64,000 nucleotides of DNA from Bacteroidota bacterium (GTDB taxonomy: Bacteria; Bacteroidota; Bacteroidia; 2-12-FULL-35-15), in contig JAOQAG010000005.1 in assembly GCA_025963715.1 (NCBI GenBank), positions 62,001 to 126,000 of the forward strand, in the 5' to 3' direction. This document shows, one piece after another, positions 15,604-22,909 of this stretch (position 1 is its first letter; the number at the start of each line of letters is the position of its first letter). The notes beneath the pieces were generated by a model. That model was given only the letters and a program-made list of their open reading frames with translations, was not told the origin of the DNA and searched no databases. The position numbers and the translations under genes are program-made.

Positions 15604-16227
15604 TCAGGGTCCTTGCGTTGTTGCCGCTTGCTTCTTCGCCATTTTATGCAGTTCCCGCCGGGCCTTGATATGAAAACCACTTTTCCAGCAGCTTAAACAC
15701 CAGATCCGCGGGTGCTCAATGTGATTTTTCTTTTTAGTTAAAAAGCGAATTGTTGAAATATCAAACACACTATTTAAGGATAATAAATATTGACGTTGTT
15801 CATCGTTAATACTGCAATTAATGGTTTGCCGCGAAATTTTTTGTTCTTTCCCCATTGGATGGATCTCGATTTTTCCGGTCGGTATATATTTGTTTAAGCC
15901 CACCTTCAGTTTTTTAATACGTTTATTGGTCAGCTCATCCGTCTCTGTGCTGTCACGCCAGATAACATAACTATAGATCTCTCTCACGTGATGCGCTATA
16001 TACTTAAAGCACGAATCAGACGTATAAGGCATTGCTGCATAGTCAGTTGAATTGTGCTTAAAGTAAATGCCGGGGTACACCATTTTGAGTTCTCCGGTAA
16101 TAAGCCTGTCAATTTCCGTTCCTTGTCCCCGCAGATTTGTGGAGAGCATAAGAAGCATTATTAAAAAGCGGGCTATGCGTTTTAGCGTTTTACAGGGAAG
16201 TATTATTTTTAAAACGAATCTCCGCAT
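15604..16227 (-). CDS. Exported protein of unknown function
   Basis: Protein of 207 residues that I do not recognise. The basic N-terminus and hydrophobic stretch RFLIMLLMLSTNLRGQG suggest a signal peptide ending near residue 35; if so, an internal Met start would also work. The mature part is rich in charged residues and has two Cys close together (IWCLSCWKSG, about residues 175-184) that could form a disulphide or bind metal, plus a basic tail. It is convergent with the AraC gene and separated from the propeller gene by about 200 bp. Coding probability is supported by length and the signal peptide only. Confidence 0.55.
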   Translation of the reverse strand: MRRFVLKIILPCKTLKRIARFLIMLLMLSTNLRGQGTEIDRLITGELKMVYPGIYFKHNSTDYAAMPYTSDSCFKYIAHHVREIYSYVIWRDSTETDELTNKRIKKLKVGLNKYIPTGKIEIHPMGKEQKISRQTINCSINDEQRQYLLSLNSVFDISTIRFLTKKKNHIEHPRIWCLSCWKSGFHIKARRELHKMAKKQAATTQGP

Positions 16228-16429
16228 GCGTTTGATCTTCTGTTTTTACTGGTAATTGCAACGCTCTCATTGCATATTCAAATTGCTTTGTACTAAAGAT
16301 ACTGTTTTATCGGAGATCATTAACAACTCAATAACAAGTTTCAATTCAAAATGGTTATACTTTAGTTCAGAATTTCTGTTATGAAAGTTTCATGCGGAAA
16401 GCCATATCAGGTATAATTAATTTTGATAA

Positions 16430-17605
16430 ATGATAAAGTATAACTCACACAATCCGGCTTACTCTCTGCTGTTAGTATTGATTTTTTTTACTTCATGCAA
16501 TGGCCAAAACAAAACCCAATCACAGGAAATTGTAAATGAAACAAAAACAATTCCTGTCGGGCAGCCAAAACTTATTAAAAACCATTTCACTAACCGATAT
16601 CAGGCTGAGGCCGATAATGTTCATTGTGGGTTGCAGGATAAAGCAGGCAATCTTTGGTTCGGCACAACGGGGGATGGAGTTTATCGCTACGATGGAAAAT
16701 CGTTTACCAATTTTACCATGAAAGATGGTTTGGACACGAATCAAATTTTCTGTATTTTAGAAGATAAGATTGGTAACATTTGGTTCGGTTCAAGAAGTGG
16801 GATCTGTCGTTATGATGCCCGCCTGAACGACTCGGTCGGGCAGCGACAAACCATTACCAAAATCCCAATCACTGTAACTAATAGCTACAATTTCTATCCC
16901 TCAAACAATAAACAGCCACCTGCAAAAAACGCAGTGTGGAGTATGATGCAGGATAAAATGGGAAACATCTGGTTCGGCACTGACGAAGATCTTTATTGTT
17001 TCAACGGAAAAACATTTACCCGTTTTTTAGATGATCCAGCCATCATAAATAAAAGTAGACTTACGCTAAAGAGTGTTCAATATATGTTAGAAGATAAGAA
17101 TGGAAACATTTGGTTTGGTTCCGGGCCGATGGCATTTGAAGGCATTTGCTTTTATGATGGAAAAACACTGACCAATTTTAAGCCGAAAAATCAACAATGG
17201 GTTCGTAAAATAATAGAAAGTAAAGATGGAAGGATCTTATTTGCAACAAGGCAAGCGGGTATTTGCTATTACGACTTTTCTGCCGATCAAACAGGCGGAA
17301 AAATATTTAATAGTTTTCCCACGCCTCCGGAATTCTTCAACGGTTCGCTAACAAATATTTTGGAAGATAAAGCAGGAACTATTTGGATAGCATCTGATTA
17401 TGGAAATGAACCAGGGGATACTCTTGGCGGATTATGGGGGTCCGGTTTATCCACAGATAAAACAGCTGAAAGAACATTTACAAAGATTACCAATAAGGAA
17501 ATTTTTTTTATGCTTGAAGACAAAGACAACAATATTTGGCTTGGCACAAGAGGTACTGGTTTGTATCGTTATGATAGAAAAACAGTCACCGCCTTTTCTG
17601 AATAA
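16430..17605 (+). CDS. Seven-bladed two-component-regulator propeller lipoprotein
   Basis: Lipoprotein of 391 residues: hydrophobic segment 11-22, then lipobox FTSC with Cys23. The mature part has seven propeller repeats of the kind found in the sensor domains of Bacteroidota hybrid kinases: NLWFGT, NIWFGS, NIWFGT, NIWFGS, a divergent RILFAT, TIWIAS and NIWLGT, each preceded by E/D-D-K-x-G/N. Seven blades would close one complete beta-propeller. No kinase or DNA-binding domain is attached, so it is a free surface or periplasmic ligand-binding protein. It is convergent with the DoxX gene, 21 nt away. Confidence 0.85.
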   Translation: MIKYNSHNPAYSLLLVLIFFTSCNGQNKTQSQEIVNETKTIPVGQPKLIKNHFTNRYQAEADNVHCGLQDKAGNLWFGTTGDGVYRYDGKSFTNFTMKDGLDTNQIFCILEDKIGNIWFGSRSGICRYDARLNDSVGQRQTITKIPITVTNSYNFYPSNNKQPPAKNAVWSMMQDKMGNIWFGTDEDLYCFNGKTFTRFLDDPAIINKSRLTLKSVQYMLEDKNGNIWFGSGPMAFEGICFYDGKTLTNFKPKNQQWVRKIIESKDGRILFATRQAGICYYDFSADQTGGKIFNSFPTPPEFFNGSLTNILEDKAGTIWIASDYGNEPGDTLGGLWGSGLSTDKTAERTFTKITNKEIFFMLEDKDNNIWLGTRGTGLYRYDRKTVTAFSE

Positions 17606-17626
17606 TTAAAAGCAGCCTTGTGTGAC

Positions 17627-17986
17627 TTACCTGAACCTATAATAGGCTACCACAAAAGCAAGCATAAAAACAGTTACCAACATGGGGAGCATTTTATACT
17701 CCTTTTTTTGAGTATGCACAATAATGCCTGCCACCATGATCAGGCAAAAGCAAACGGCTGTTATAGGAGTGAGTATAGGAACAATACCGGTAAGCCAGGG
17801 CACTATGATACCCACACAGCCTAAGAGCTCAAGAATACCAAGGATCCGTACGGGTATTACCGGGGCTCCGGGTTTTATGTGATTGTCGTTTATATGTTTT
17901 TGTTTACTACTGCTGACTTTCCCAATGCCGGGTATCAGGAAGAAGGCAGCGAGAAGCCCTTGTATCAACCATAGTGCAGGATTCAT
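17627..17986 (-). CDS. DoxX-like small membrane protein
   Basis: Integral membrane protein of 119 residues with four predicted helices. The first helix ends in the DoxX-like P-G-x-x-K motif (FFLIPGIGKV), and the second carries RILGILELLGCVGIIVP with the conserved Glu. The family is widespread; some members associate with redox functions, but biochemical roles are mostly unproven. It is a single gene with its 3' end facing the propeller gene. No clear promoter box was found upstream at 17987-18030. Confidence 0.85.
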   Translation of the reverse strand: MNPALWLIQGLLAAFFLIPGIGKVSSSKQKHINDNHIKPGAPVIPVRILGILELLGCVGIIVPWLTGIVPILTPITAVCFCLIMVAGIIVHTQKKEYKMLPMLVTVFMLAFVVAYYRFR

Positions 17987-18034
17987 CTTATTGATTTTTT
18001 GTTATTTTGCAAGCAAGCTTTCGGATCTTTCATA

Positions 18035-18075
18035 AAACAAAAAAGTCCTTCTGGTCAAGAAGGACTTTTTTGTTT
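18035..18075. terminator. Bidirectional intrinsic terminator
   Basis: Stem of about 18 bp with core AAAAAAGTCCTTCT / AGAAGGACTTTTTT, loop GGTCA (18053-18057), and A- and T-tracts on both sides. It lies downstream, on the minus strand, of the tRNA-Ser region and the structured segment at 18082-18168, and upstream of the DoxX gene. Confidence 0.85.
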
Positions 18076-18081
18076 GAAAAT

Positions 18082-18168
18082 TGGCGGGAAAGAGGGGACG
18101 AATTTCGGACCACATTCAGTTATTTCCTGAAGTAGAAATCGCTACACGATTTCACTTCAGGCCCGCCA
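18082..18168 (-). ncRNA. Candidate structured RNA or tRNA-Ser remnant
   Basis: An 87-nt segment closed by a perfect 7-bp stem TGGCGGG (18082-18088) / CCCGCCA (18162-18168). Inside is a strong hairpin at 18126-18161 (8 bp + 6 bp with a small internal bulge). Its left end, TGGCGGGAAAGAGGGGACGA, closely matches the 3' end of the neighbouring tRNA-Ser complement (TGGCGGAGAAAGAGGGATTC). Each segment has an intrinsic terminator just to its left. This may be a degenerate duplicate of the tRNA or a small RNA cotranscribed with it. The minus strand is assumed from the tRNA similarity, and no promoter of its own was seen. Confidence 0.45.
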
Positions 18169-18175
18169 CGAAGCG

Positions 18176-18210
18176 AAAAAGCCTCCCCGATTATTTCGGG
18201 GAGGCTTTTT
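18176..18210 (-). terminator. Terminator of tRNA-Ser
   Basis: Perfect 15-bp stem AAAAAGCCTCCCCGA / TCGGGGAGGCTTTTT with a 5-nt loop at 18191-18195. On the minus strand it follows the tRNA CCA end by 9 nt and ends in a T-tract. It would also work on the plus strand. Confidence 0.85.
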
Positions 18211-18219
18211 CTGCTTCTG

Positions 18220-18307
18220 TGGCGGAGAAAGAGGGATTCGAACCCCCGGAAGTGTTACCTTCAACAGTTTTCAAGACTGCCGCAATCGACCACTCTGCCA
18301 TTTCTCC
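18220..18307 (-). tRNA. tRNA-Ser(UGA), CCA end encoded
   Basis: Type II tRNA of 88 nt. The acceptor stem GGAGAAA / TTTCTCC is perfect, with discriminator G (complement of 18223) and encoded CCA (18222-18220). The anticodon loop CTTGAAA gives anticodon UGA (complement of 18271-18273), reading UCA/UCG codons. The long variable arm and the T-arm GGGGGTTCGAATCCC fit serine. A divergent promoter lies at 18312-18341 and a terminator at 18176-18210. Small ORFs drawn across this locus are spurious. Confidence 0.96.
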
Positions 18308-18311
18308 GCTG

Positions 18312-18341
18312 CGAAAGTACTATTTTTTTATATTTCACAAA
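18312..18341 (-). promoter_or_regulatory. Promoter for tRNA-Ser
   Basis: On the minus strand, -33 TTTG (complement of 18338-18341), an 18-nt spacer, then -7 TACTTTCG (complement of 18312-18319), close to the Bacteroidota TAnnTTTG consensus. The start site would fall at or next to the tRNA 5' end (18307). Confidence 0.6.
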
Positions 18342-18348
18342 TAAAAAA

Positions 18349-18378
18349 TTGAAAAAAAATATTTATTCACTAACTTTG
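18349..18378 (+). promoter_or_regulatory. Promoter for the GWxTD gene
   Basis: TTG at 18349-18351, a 19-nt spacer and a perfect TAnnTTTG box (TAACTTTG, 18371-18378). The leader to the ATG at 18422 would be about 38 nt. It is back to back with the tRNA promoter, 7 nt away. Confidence 0.7.
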
Positions 18379-18421
18379 TTTCTCCCCGTTGCCGCATTAT
18401 TCAATTAAACAAGATGATTTT

Positions 18422-19924
18422 ATGAAAAAGTATTTGATTTTGGCAGGGCTAACTCTTTGTATGTTAGCGCCTAATGTAGTTTCGGCGAACGTAGTAGCAT
18501 ACCTCACCTCCGCATCTTTCAATGTTCCCGGCAAAGTGCCTTATTTTGAAACATACTTGTCCGTGATCGGGAAATCCGTGAAATTTGTTAAAAATTCCAA
18601 TGGAAAATTCCAGGGTGCAGTAGATATCACGATCCAATTCCTGCAAAATGGCGAAGTAAAGAACGGACGTAAATATTCACTCAACAGCCCGGAAGTAACA
18701 GATACAACCAAAGCGCTTCCAAACTTTATTGATCAGCAACGGTATTCACTCCCAAATGGCGCTTACAGTGCGGAGATCTCTATCGCAGATAAAAATAATC
18801 CCGGAGCAAAACCTCTGACAACCACCATTCAGCTCACTATTAATTTTGCGGAGAACATTATTGCAGCATCGGATATTCAATTGCTCGAATCCTATGCAAA
18901 AGCGGTAACGCCCGGTGCACTTACCAAAAGCGGTTACGACCTGGTGCCCTATGTTTCTACATTTTATCCGGAAAACATCTCTAAAATAAAATTCTATGCA
19001 GAGTTTTACAATGCAAAAAAAGTAATAGGAGAGAATGAGAAGTTGCTGATGAGCTATTTTATTGAAGGCTACGAAACAAAATCCAAAATGACCGATTATA
19101 CTGCTTTTACAAAGCAGACAGCAAACGATGTGAACATTGTGCTTGGCGAGTTTAATATCGAAAACCTGCCGAACGGAAATTACAACCTGGTGATCGAAGT
19201 AAGGGACAAAGACAATAAATTACAGGCGGAACAGCGTTGTTTTATCCAACGCAAAAATAAAGCAGTGCAATTGAGCATCGACGATATCAGCAAGATCGAC
19301 ATCAGCAATACCTTTGTTGGCAAATACAAAAGCGTGGATACGCTCATGGAATATTTAAGATGCCTGCGCCCGATCTCCAGCTCATCCGACATTGAATTTA
19401 CCGAGAACCAGATCCGTGCAAAAAACCTGCAATTGATGCAGCAGTATTTTTATAATTTCTGGAAATCAAGAAGCCCGCTTACACCCGAGCAAAGCTGGCA
19501 GGATTATCACAAGGAAGTACAAAAAGTAAACGAGCAATACGGCACCTACGGCTTAAAAGGCTATGATACCGATCGTGGCCGCGTGTACCTGCAATACGGT
19601 CCGCCCGATCAGCTTACCCGGGCCGAAAACGAGCCAAGCGCCTATCCATACGAGATCTGGGCGTACAACAGCCTTGTCGACAGGAAACAGGAAATTACAA
19701 ATCCCTACAACCGCCAGTCCAACAAAAAATTTGTATTCTACAATCCCGACCTCGTTTCCAATAAATACCTGCTGCTGCATTCCACTGCAAAAGGCGAGAT
19801 CTTTAACAGCAACTGGGATTTGATCCTGCATAAGCGCGATACGCCGCAAAATAATATTGATGCGGATACTGCTCCCGACCATTTTGGCGGTAATGCCAAC
19901 GATACATTCAGAGATCCCCGATAG
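18422..19924 (+). CDS. GWxTD domain-containing exported protein
   Basis: Exported protein of 500 residues: signal peptide MKKYLILAGLTLCML..VSAN, then beta-rich repeats, and a C-terminal GWxTD domain seen as GYDTDRGRVYLQYGPPDQ with the following YPYEIWAY segment. GWxTD proteins occur in Bacteroidota and related phyla and their function is unknown. The ATG at 18422 is preferred to an upstream TTG (18389) because it gives a clean signal peptide and lies downstream of a strong promoter. The GT2 gene begins 6 nt after the stop, so the two are likely cotranscribed. No TonB or T9SS features were seen. Confidence 0.88.
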   Translation: MKKYLILAGLTLCMLAPNVVSANVVAYLTSASFNVPGKVPYFETYLSVIGKSVKFVKNSNGKFQGAVDITIQFLQNGEVKNGRKYSLNSPEVTDTTKALPNFIDQQRYSLPNGAYSAEISIADKNNPGAKPLTTTIQLTINFAENIIAASDIQLLESYAKAVTPGALTKSGYDLVPYVSTFYPENISKIKFYAEFYNAKKVIGENEKLLMSYFIEGYETKSKMTDYTAFTKQTANDVNIVLGEFNIENLPNGNYNLVIEVRDKDNKLQAEQRCFIQRKNKAVQLSIDDISKIDISNTFVGKYKSVDTLMEYLRCLRPISSSSDIEFTENQIRAKNLQLMQQYFYNFWKSRSPLTPEQSWQDYHKEVQKVNEQYGTYGLKGYDTDRGRVYLQYGPPDQLTRAENEPSAYPYEIWAYNSLVDRKQEITNPYNRQSNKKFVFYNPDLVSNKYLLLHSTAKGEIFNSNWDLILHKRDTPQNNIDADTAPDHFGGNANDTFRDPR

Positions 19925-19930
19925 CAATAT

Positions 19931-20962
19931 ATGAAGATTGCGGTAGTCATTTTAAATTGGAACGGCAGAAAATTTCTGGAAGAATTTTTACCCAGCGTCG
20001 TTGCCTGCAATGCTGCCGATGCCGAAATAATTGTGGCGGATAATGCTTCCAGCGACGATTCCATTGCTTTCCTGCAACAACACTATCCGCAGATCAGGAT
20101 TGTTGTAAATGCCGAAAATGGCGGTTTTGCCAAAGGATACAATGATGCCCTCAAACATGTGCAGGCTGAGTATTATGTACTCCTGAATTCCGATGTGGAA
20201 GTTACGCCCGGCTGGATCGATGGTGTAATAAAGCTCATGGACAGCGACAGCAACATTGCCGCCTGTCAGCCTAAAATAAAAGCATTTCACAACAAAAAGC
20301 AATTTGAATATGCCGGTGCTGCCGGTGGTTTCATTGATAAGTTCGGCTACCCGTTTTGCCGTGGCCGGATTTTGGAAAACCTCGAAGACGATAACGGGCA
20401 ATACGATGATGTGCGCGAGATCTTTTGGGCAACCGGCGCCTGTATGTTCGTTCGTGCCGATTATTATCACAACGTAGGCGGTTTCGACGAAGATTTTTTT
20501 GCACACATGGAAGAGATCGACCTGTGCTGGCGCTTGAAAAACCTGGGATATAAAATTTTTTATTGCCCGGATGCCACTGTTTATCACGTAGGTGGCGGTA
20601 CGCTCAACAAAACAAGTCCGCGCAAAACGTATTTGAATTTCAGGAACAACCTTATTCTTATTAGTAAAAATCACCCGCCGCACTATTTTATTTCAAAGCT
20701 CATCACCCGTATGATCCTGGATGGCGTTGCCGGATTTAAATTTTTGGCATCCGGACAATTCTCGCATTTTTCGGCCGTGCTTAAAGCGCACTATAGCTTT
20801 TACAGCACTTTCGGCAAAACCATGCAAAAGCGGAAAGTCTTAAAAAAAGCAATAAAAAGTTACACCACCACGGCAGTATACATTCATTGCATTGTTGCAG
20901 ATTTTTATTTAAGAGGAAAAAAAACGTTCAAAGAGATCGACCTTAAAGAGCGCTTCAGATAA
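19931..20962 (+). CDS. Family 2 glycosyltransferase
   Basis: GT2 enzyme of 343 residues, probably on the cytoplasmic membrane face, using a nucleotide-sugar donor. A GT-A fold is visible: VVILNWNGRKFLEEFLPSV, DNASSDDS, the D-x-D-like LNSDVEV near residue 87-93, and MEEIDLCWRLKNLGY with the catalytic-region E-x-D-L-x-W-R. A basic C-terminal tail follows. It resembles rhamnosyl- or glucosyltransferases of cell-surface glycan synthesis. It is downstream of the GWxTD gene by 6 nt. Its last 8 nt overlap the convergent 3' end of aroQ. Confidence 0.92.
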   Translation: MKIAVVILNWNGRKFLEEFLPSVVACNAADAEIIVADNASSDDSIAFLQQHYPQIRIVVNAENGGFAKGYNDALKHVQAEYYVLLNSDVEVTPGWIDGVIKLMDSDSNIAACQPKIKAFHNKKQFEYAGAAGGFIDKFGYPFCRGRILENLEDDNGQYDDVREIFWATGACMFVRADYYHNVGGFDEDFFAHMEEIDLCWRLKNLGYKIFYCPDATVYHVGGGTLNKTSPRKTYLNFRNNLILISKNHPPHYFISKLITRMILDGVAGFKFLASGQFSHFSAVLKAHYSFYSTFGKTMQKRKVLKKAIKSYTTTAVYIHCIVADFYLRGKKTFKEIDLKERFR

Positions 20963-21368
20963 AGCTTTCAATTGCCAGCCGGTACGAATCCATCCCGAAT
21001 CCCGAAATGCTTCCTTTGCATACCGGCGCAATCAGCGAGGTATGGCGGAATTCTTCGCGTGCAGATACATTGGAGATATGCACTTCCACCACCCGCGTTT
21101 TAATAGCAGAGATGGCATCGCGCAAAGCAACGGAGGTGTGTGTATAACCGCCCGCATTTAAAATAATACCCTCGTACGAAAAGCCTGTTTCATGCAGCTT
21201 GTTGATCAGTTCGCCTTCCACATTGCTTTGATAATAGCTCAGCTCAACCGCCGGGAATTTGCTTTTTAATTCCGCAAAATAAGTCTCAAACGATTGATTG
21301 CCATACACACCCGGTTCGCGTGTACCCAATAAATTAAGATTTGGCCCGTTGATGATCAGTAGTTTCAT
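20955..21368 (-). CDS. aroQ: 3-dehydroquinate dehydratase, type II
   Basis: Shikimate-pathway dehydratase of 137 residues, converting 3-dehydroquinate to 3-dehydroshikimate; the type II fold forms dodecamers. Conserved blocks are complete: IINGPNLNLLGTREPGVYG with catalytic Tyr, NAGGYTHTSVALRDA with the substrate-binding His/Thr, and VVEVHISNVSAREEFRH. The ATG at 21368 gives MKLLIINGP, the normal N-terminus; an upstream TTG at 21389 is not needed. It is divergent from xerD with a repeat-rich spacer, and overlaps the 3' end of the GT2 gene by 8 bp. Confidence 0.97.
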   Translation of the reverse strand: MKLLIINGPNLNLLGTREPGVYGNQSFETYFAELKSKFPAVELSYYQSNVEGELINKLHETGFSYEGIILNAGGYTHTSVALRDAISAIKTRVVEVHISNVSAREEFRHTSLIAPVCKGSISGFGMDSYRLAIESFI

Positions 21369-21739
21369 AAATGTTTTATTGCTTAACAAATGTACTAAAA
21401 AACCAATTCTATATTTTATTTCTGCTATAAACCAATTCTATGCTTTATTTCTACCACATAAGGCACAAAGGAACACATAAGGTATAGCCCGGTCCAACTT
21501 AATATTGTCAAAATAAACACACGGCACGAGTTTAGTCTTATGTGTTCCTTTGTTCCTTATGTGGTTTAATTTTTACACACAGCTCTGCGTTCTCTGCGCC
21601 TCTGCGAGAAAAAATAAGCGAGCCTGCGAGCAATAACACACAGTATACACACGGATTCGTAAAATTCCTGCCCGACTAGGTCATTCAGGCGGGCGTTCCT
21701 GTTCGTTATCCATACAAATTACCTAACTTTATAAAATAA
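21369..21739. repeat. Repeat-filled divergent spacer aroQ / xerD
   Basis: No gene. It contains ACCACATAAGGCACAAAGG (21453) and its inverse TATGTGTTCCTTTGTTCC (21540), forming a separated inverted pair. It also holds CTCTGCGTTCTCTGCGCCTC (21583) and the phrase GTTCCTGTTCGTTATCC (21697). A TAACTTTA box at about 21724-21731 could be the -7 element of xerD. Confidence 0.7.
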
Positions 21740-22639
21740 ATGAGCTGGAAGATCTACATAAAAGGCTTCAAATCCTTTCTTGCACTGGAAAAATCCCTTT
21801 CGGAAAATTCCATCGAAGCCTATATGCACGATGTAGAAAAACTCTTTCAGTTCCTGGAATTTAAACAATACACCATTGCACCGCAGGATCTAAAGCTCGA
21901 AAACCTCCGGGAATTTTTACAATGGGTAAATGAGCTGGGTATGAGTGCACGCACACAAGCTCGTGTGATCAGCGGAATAAAAGGATTTTACAAATACCTG
22001 CTGCTCGAAAATGTGATCCATAACGACCCAACTGCTTTGCTTGAATCGCCTAAGCTCGGCCGTAAACTCCCGGATACATTGAGTCTGGAAGACATTAATA
22101 ACATTATTGTCGCCATTGACCTGAGCACAAAAGAAGGCCAGCGGAACAAAGCAATGCTGGAAACCCTTTACAGCTGCGGTTTACGTGTGAGCGAGCTGGT
22201 GAATTTAAAAATTTCCGAATTGTATTTCTCTGACGGTTTTGTAAAAGTAACCGGTAAAGGCGATAAGGAACGACTGGTACCGATTGGGCGGGAAGCCATC
22301 AAACAGATCACTATTTACAAAAACCAGGTGCGCATTCATGTGCCCGTTAAAAAAGAATTTGAAGATGTGCTGTTCCTGAACAGGAGAGGAGCAAAACTTA
22401 CCCGCGTGATGATCTTCACGATCATTAAAAATCTGGCCACAGCAATCGGTTTAAAAAAGCACATCAGCCCGCATACCTTCCGCCATTCCTTTGCCACACA
22501 TTTGATCGAAGGCGGCGCCGACCTGCGTGCCGTGCAGGAAATGCTCGGTCATGAGTCCATCACCACCACCGAGATCTATACGCACCTCGACCGGGAATAT
22601 TTACGCTCGGCAATCCTGCAATTTCATCCCCGCAGTTAG
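21740..22639 (+). CDS. xerD: Tyrosine recombinase XerD/XerC
   Basis: Site-specific recombinase of 299 residues that resolves chromosome dimers at dif with FtsK. An N-terminal SAM-like core-binding domain (1-100) precedes the catalytic domain. The catalytic set is intact: R149 (CGLRVSEL), K in TGKGDKERL, H245 and R248 (HTFRHSFATH), H271 (LGHES) and Y280 (EIYTHL). Length and sequence are those of housekeeping Xer proteins rather than phage integrases, and divergent aroQ is a frequent neighbour in Bacteroidota. XerD versus XerC cannot be settled from sequence alone. Confidence 0.93.
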   Translation: MSWKIYIKGFKSFLALEKSLSENSIEAYMHDVEKLFQFLEFKQYTIAPQDLKLENLREFLQWVNELGMSARTQARVISGIKGFYKYLLLENVIHNDPTALLESPKLGRKLPDTLSLEDINNIIVAIDLSTKEGQRNKAMLETLYSCGLRVSELVNLKISELYFSDGFVKVTGKGDKERLVPIGREAIKQITIYKNQVRIHVPVKKEFEDVLFLNRRGAKLTRVMIFTIIKNLATAIGLKKHISPHTFRHSFATHLIEGGADLRAVQEMLGHESITTTEIYTHLDREYLRSAILQFHPRS

Positions 22640-22909
22640 TATATAGTCATTAGTTTTTAGTCTTTAGTAATTAGACTGTGTGTAATAGTTAGTGGTATAT
22701 CCCGCACAAGCCAGGCCTCATGTGTTCCTTTGTTCCTTATGGGGTTGCTTTTTTATACATACAGCATCAAGCCACGCCTTATGTTTTCTTTTGTTCCTTA
22801 TGTGCTGAATTTGCACAGCATAACACAGCTTTGCGTTCTTTGCGCCTTCTCCGTGTTCTCTGCGGTTAAACACACACAGCAAACCAATGATTTTACTAAA
22901 TTTGCATCC
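22640..22909. repeat. Repeat-filled spacer
   Basis: Contains AGTCTTTAGTAATTAGA (22661), ATGTGTTCCTTTGTTCC (22720), ATGTTTTCTTTTGTTCC (22781) and TGCGTTCTTTGCGCC (22828). The ORF of the next gene is open through part of these repeats, but the repeats should not be counted as coding. A TAAATTTG box at 22897-22904 lies only 5 nt before the ATG. Confidence 0.7.

Noticed and set aside
18081-18344. 87-codon frame across the tRNA-Ser locus
   Set aside because: It overlaps the tRNA, its terminator and the structured segment, and has no protein-like features.
19988-20683. 231-codon antisense frame inside the GT2 gene
   Set aside because: The sense frame has complete GT2 motifs; the antisense product has no domain pattern.
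21740-22639. Tyrosine recombinase as a phage or island integrase
   Set aside because: Length, catalytic-domain sequence and the aroQ neighbour fit housekeeping XerD; no att sites, phage genes or island cargo adjoin it.
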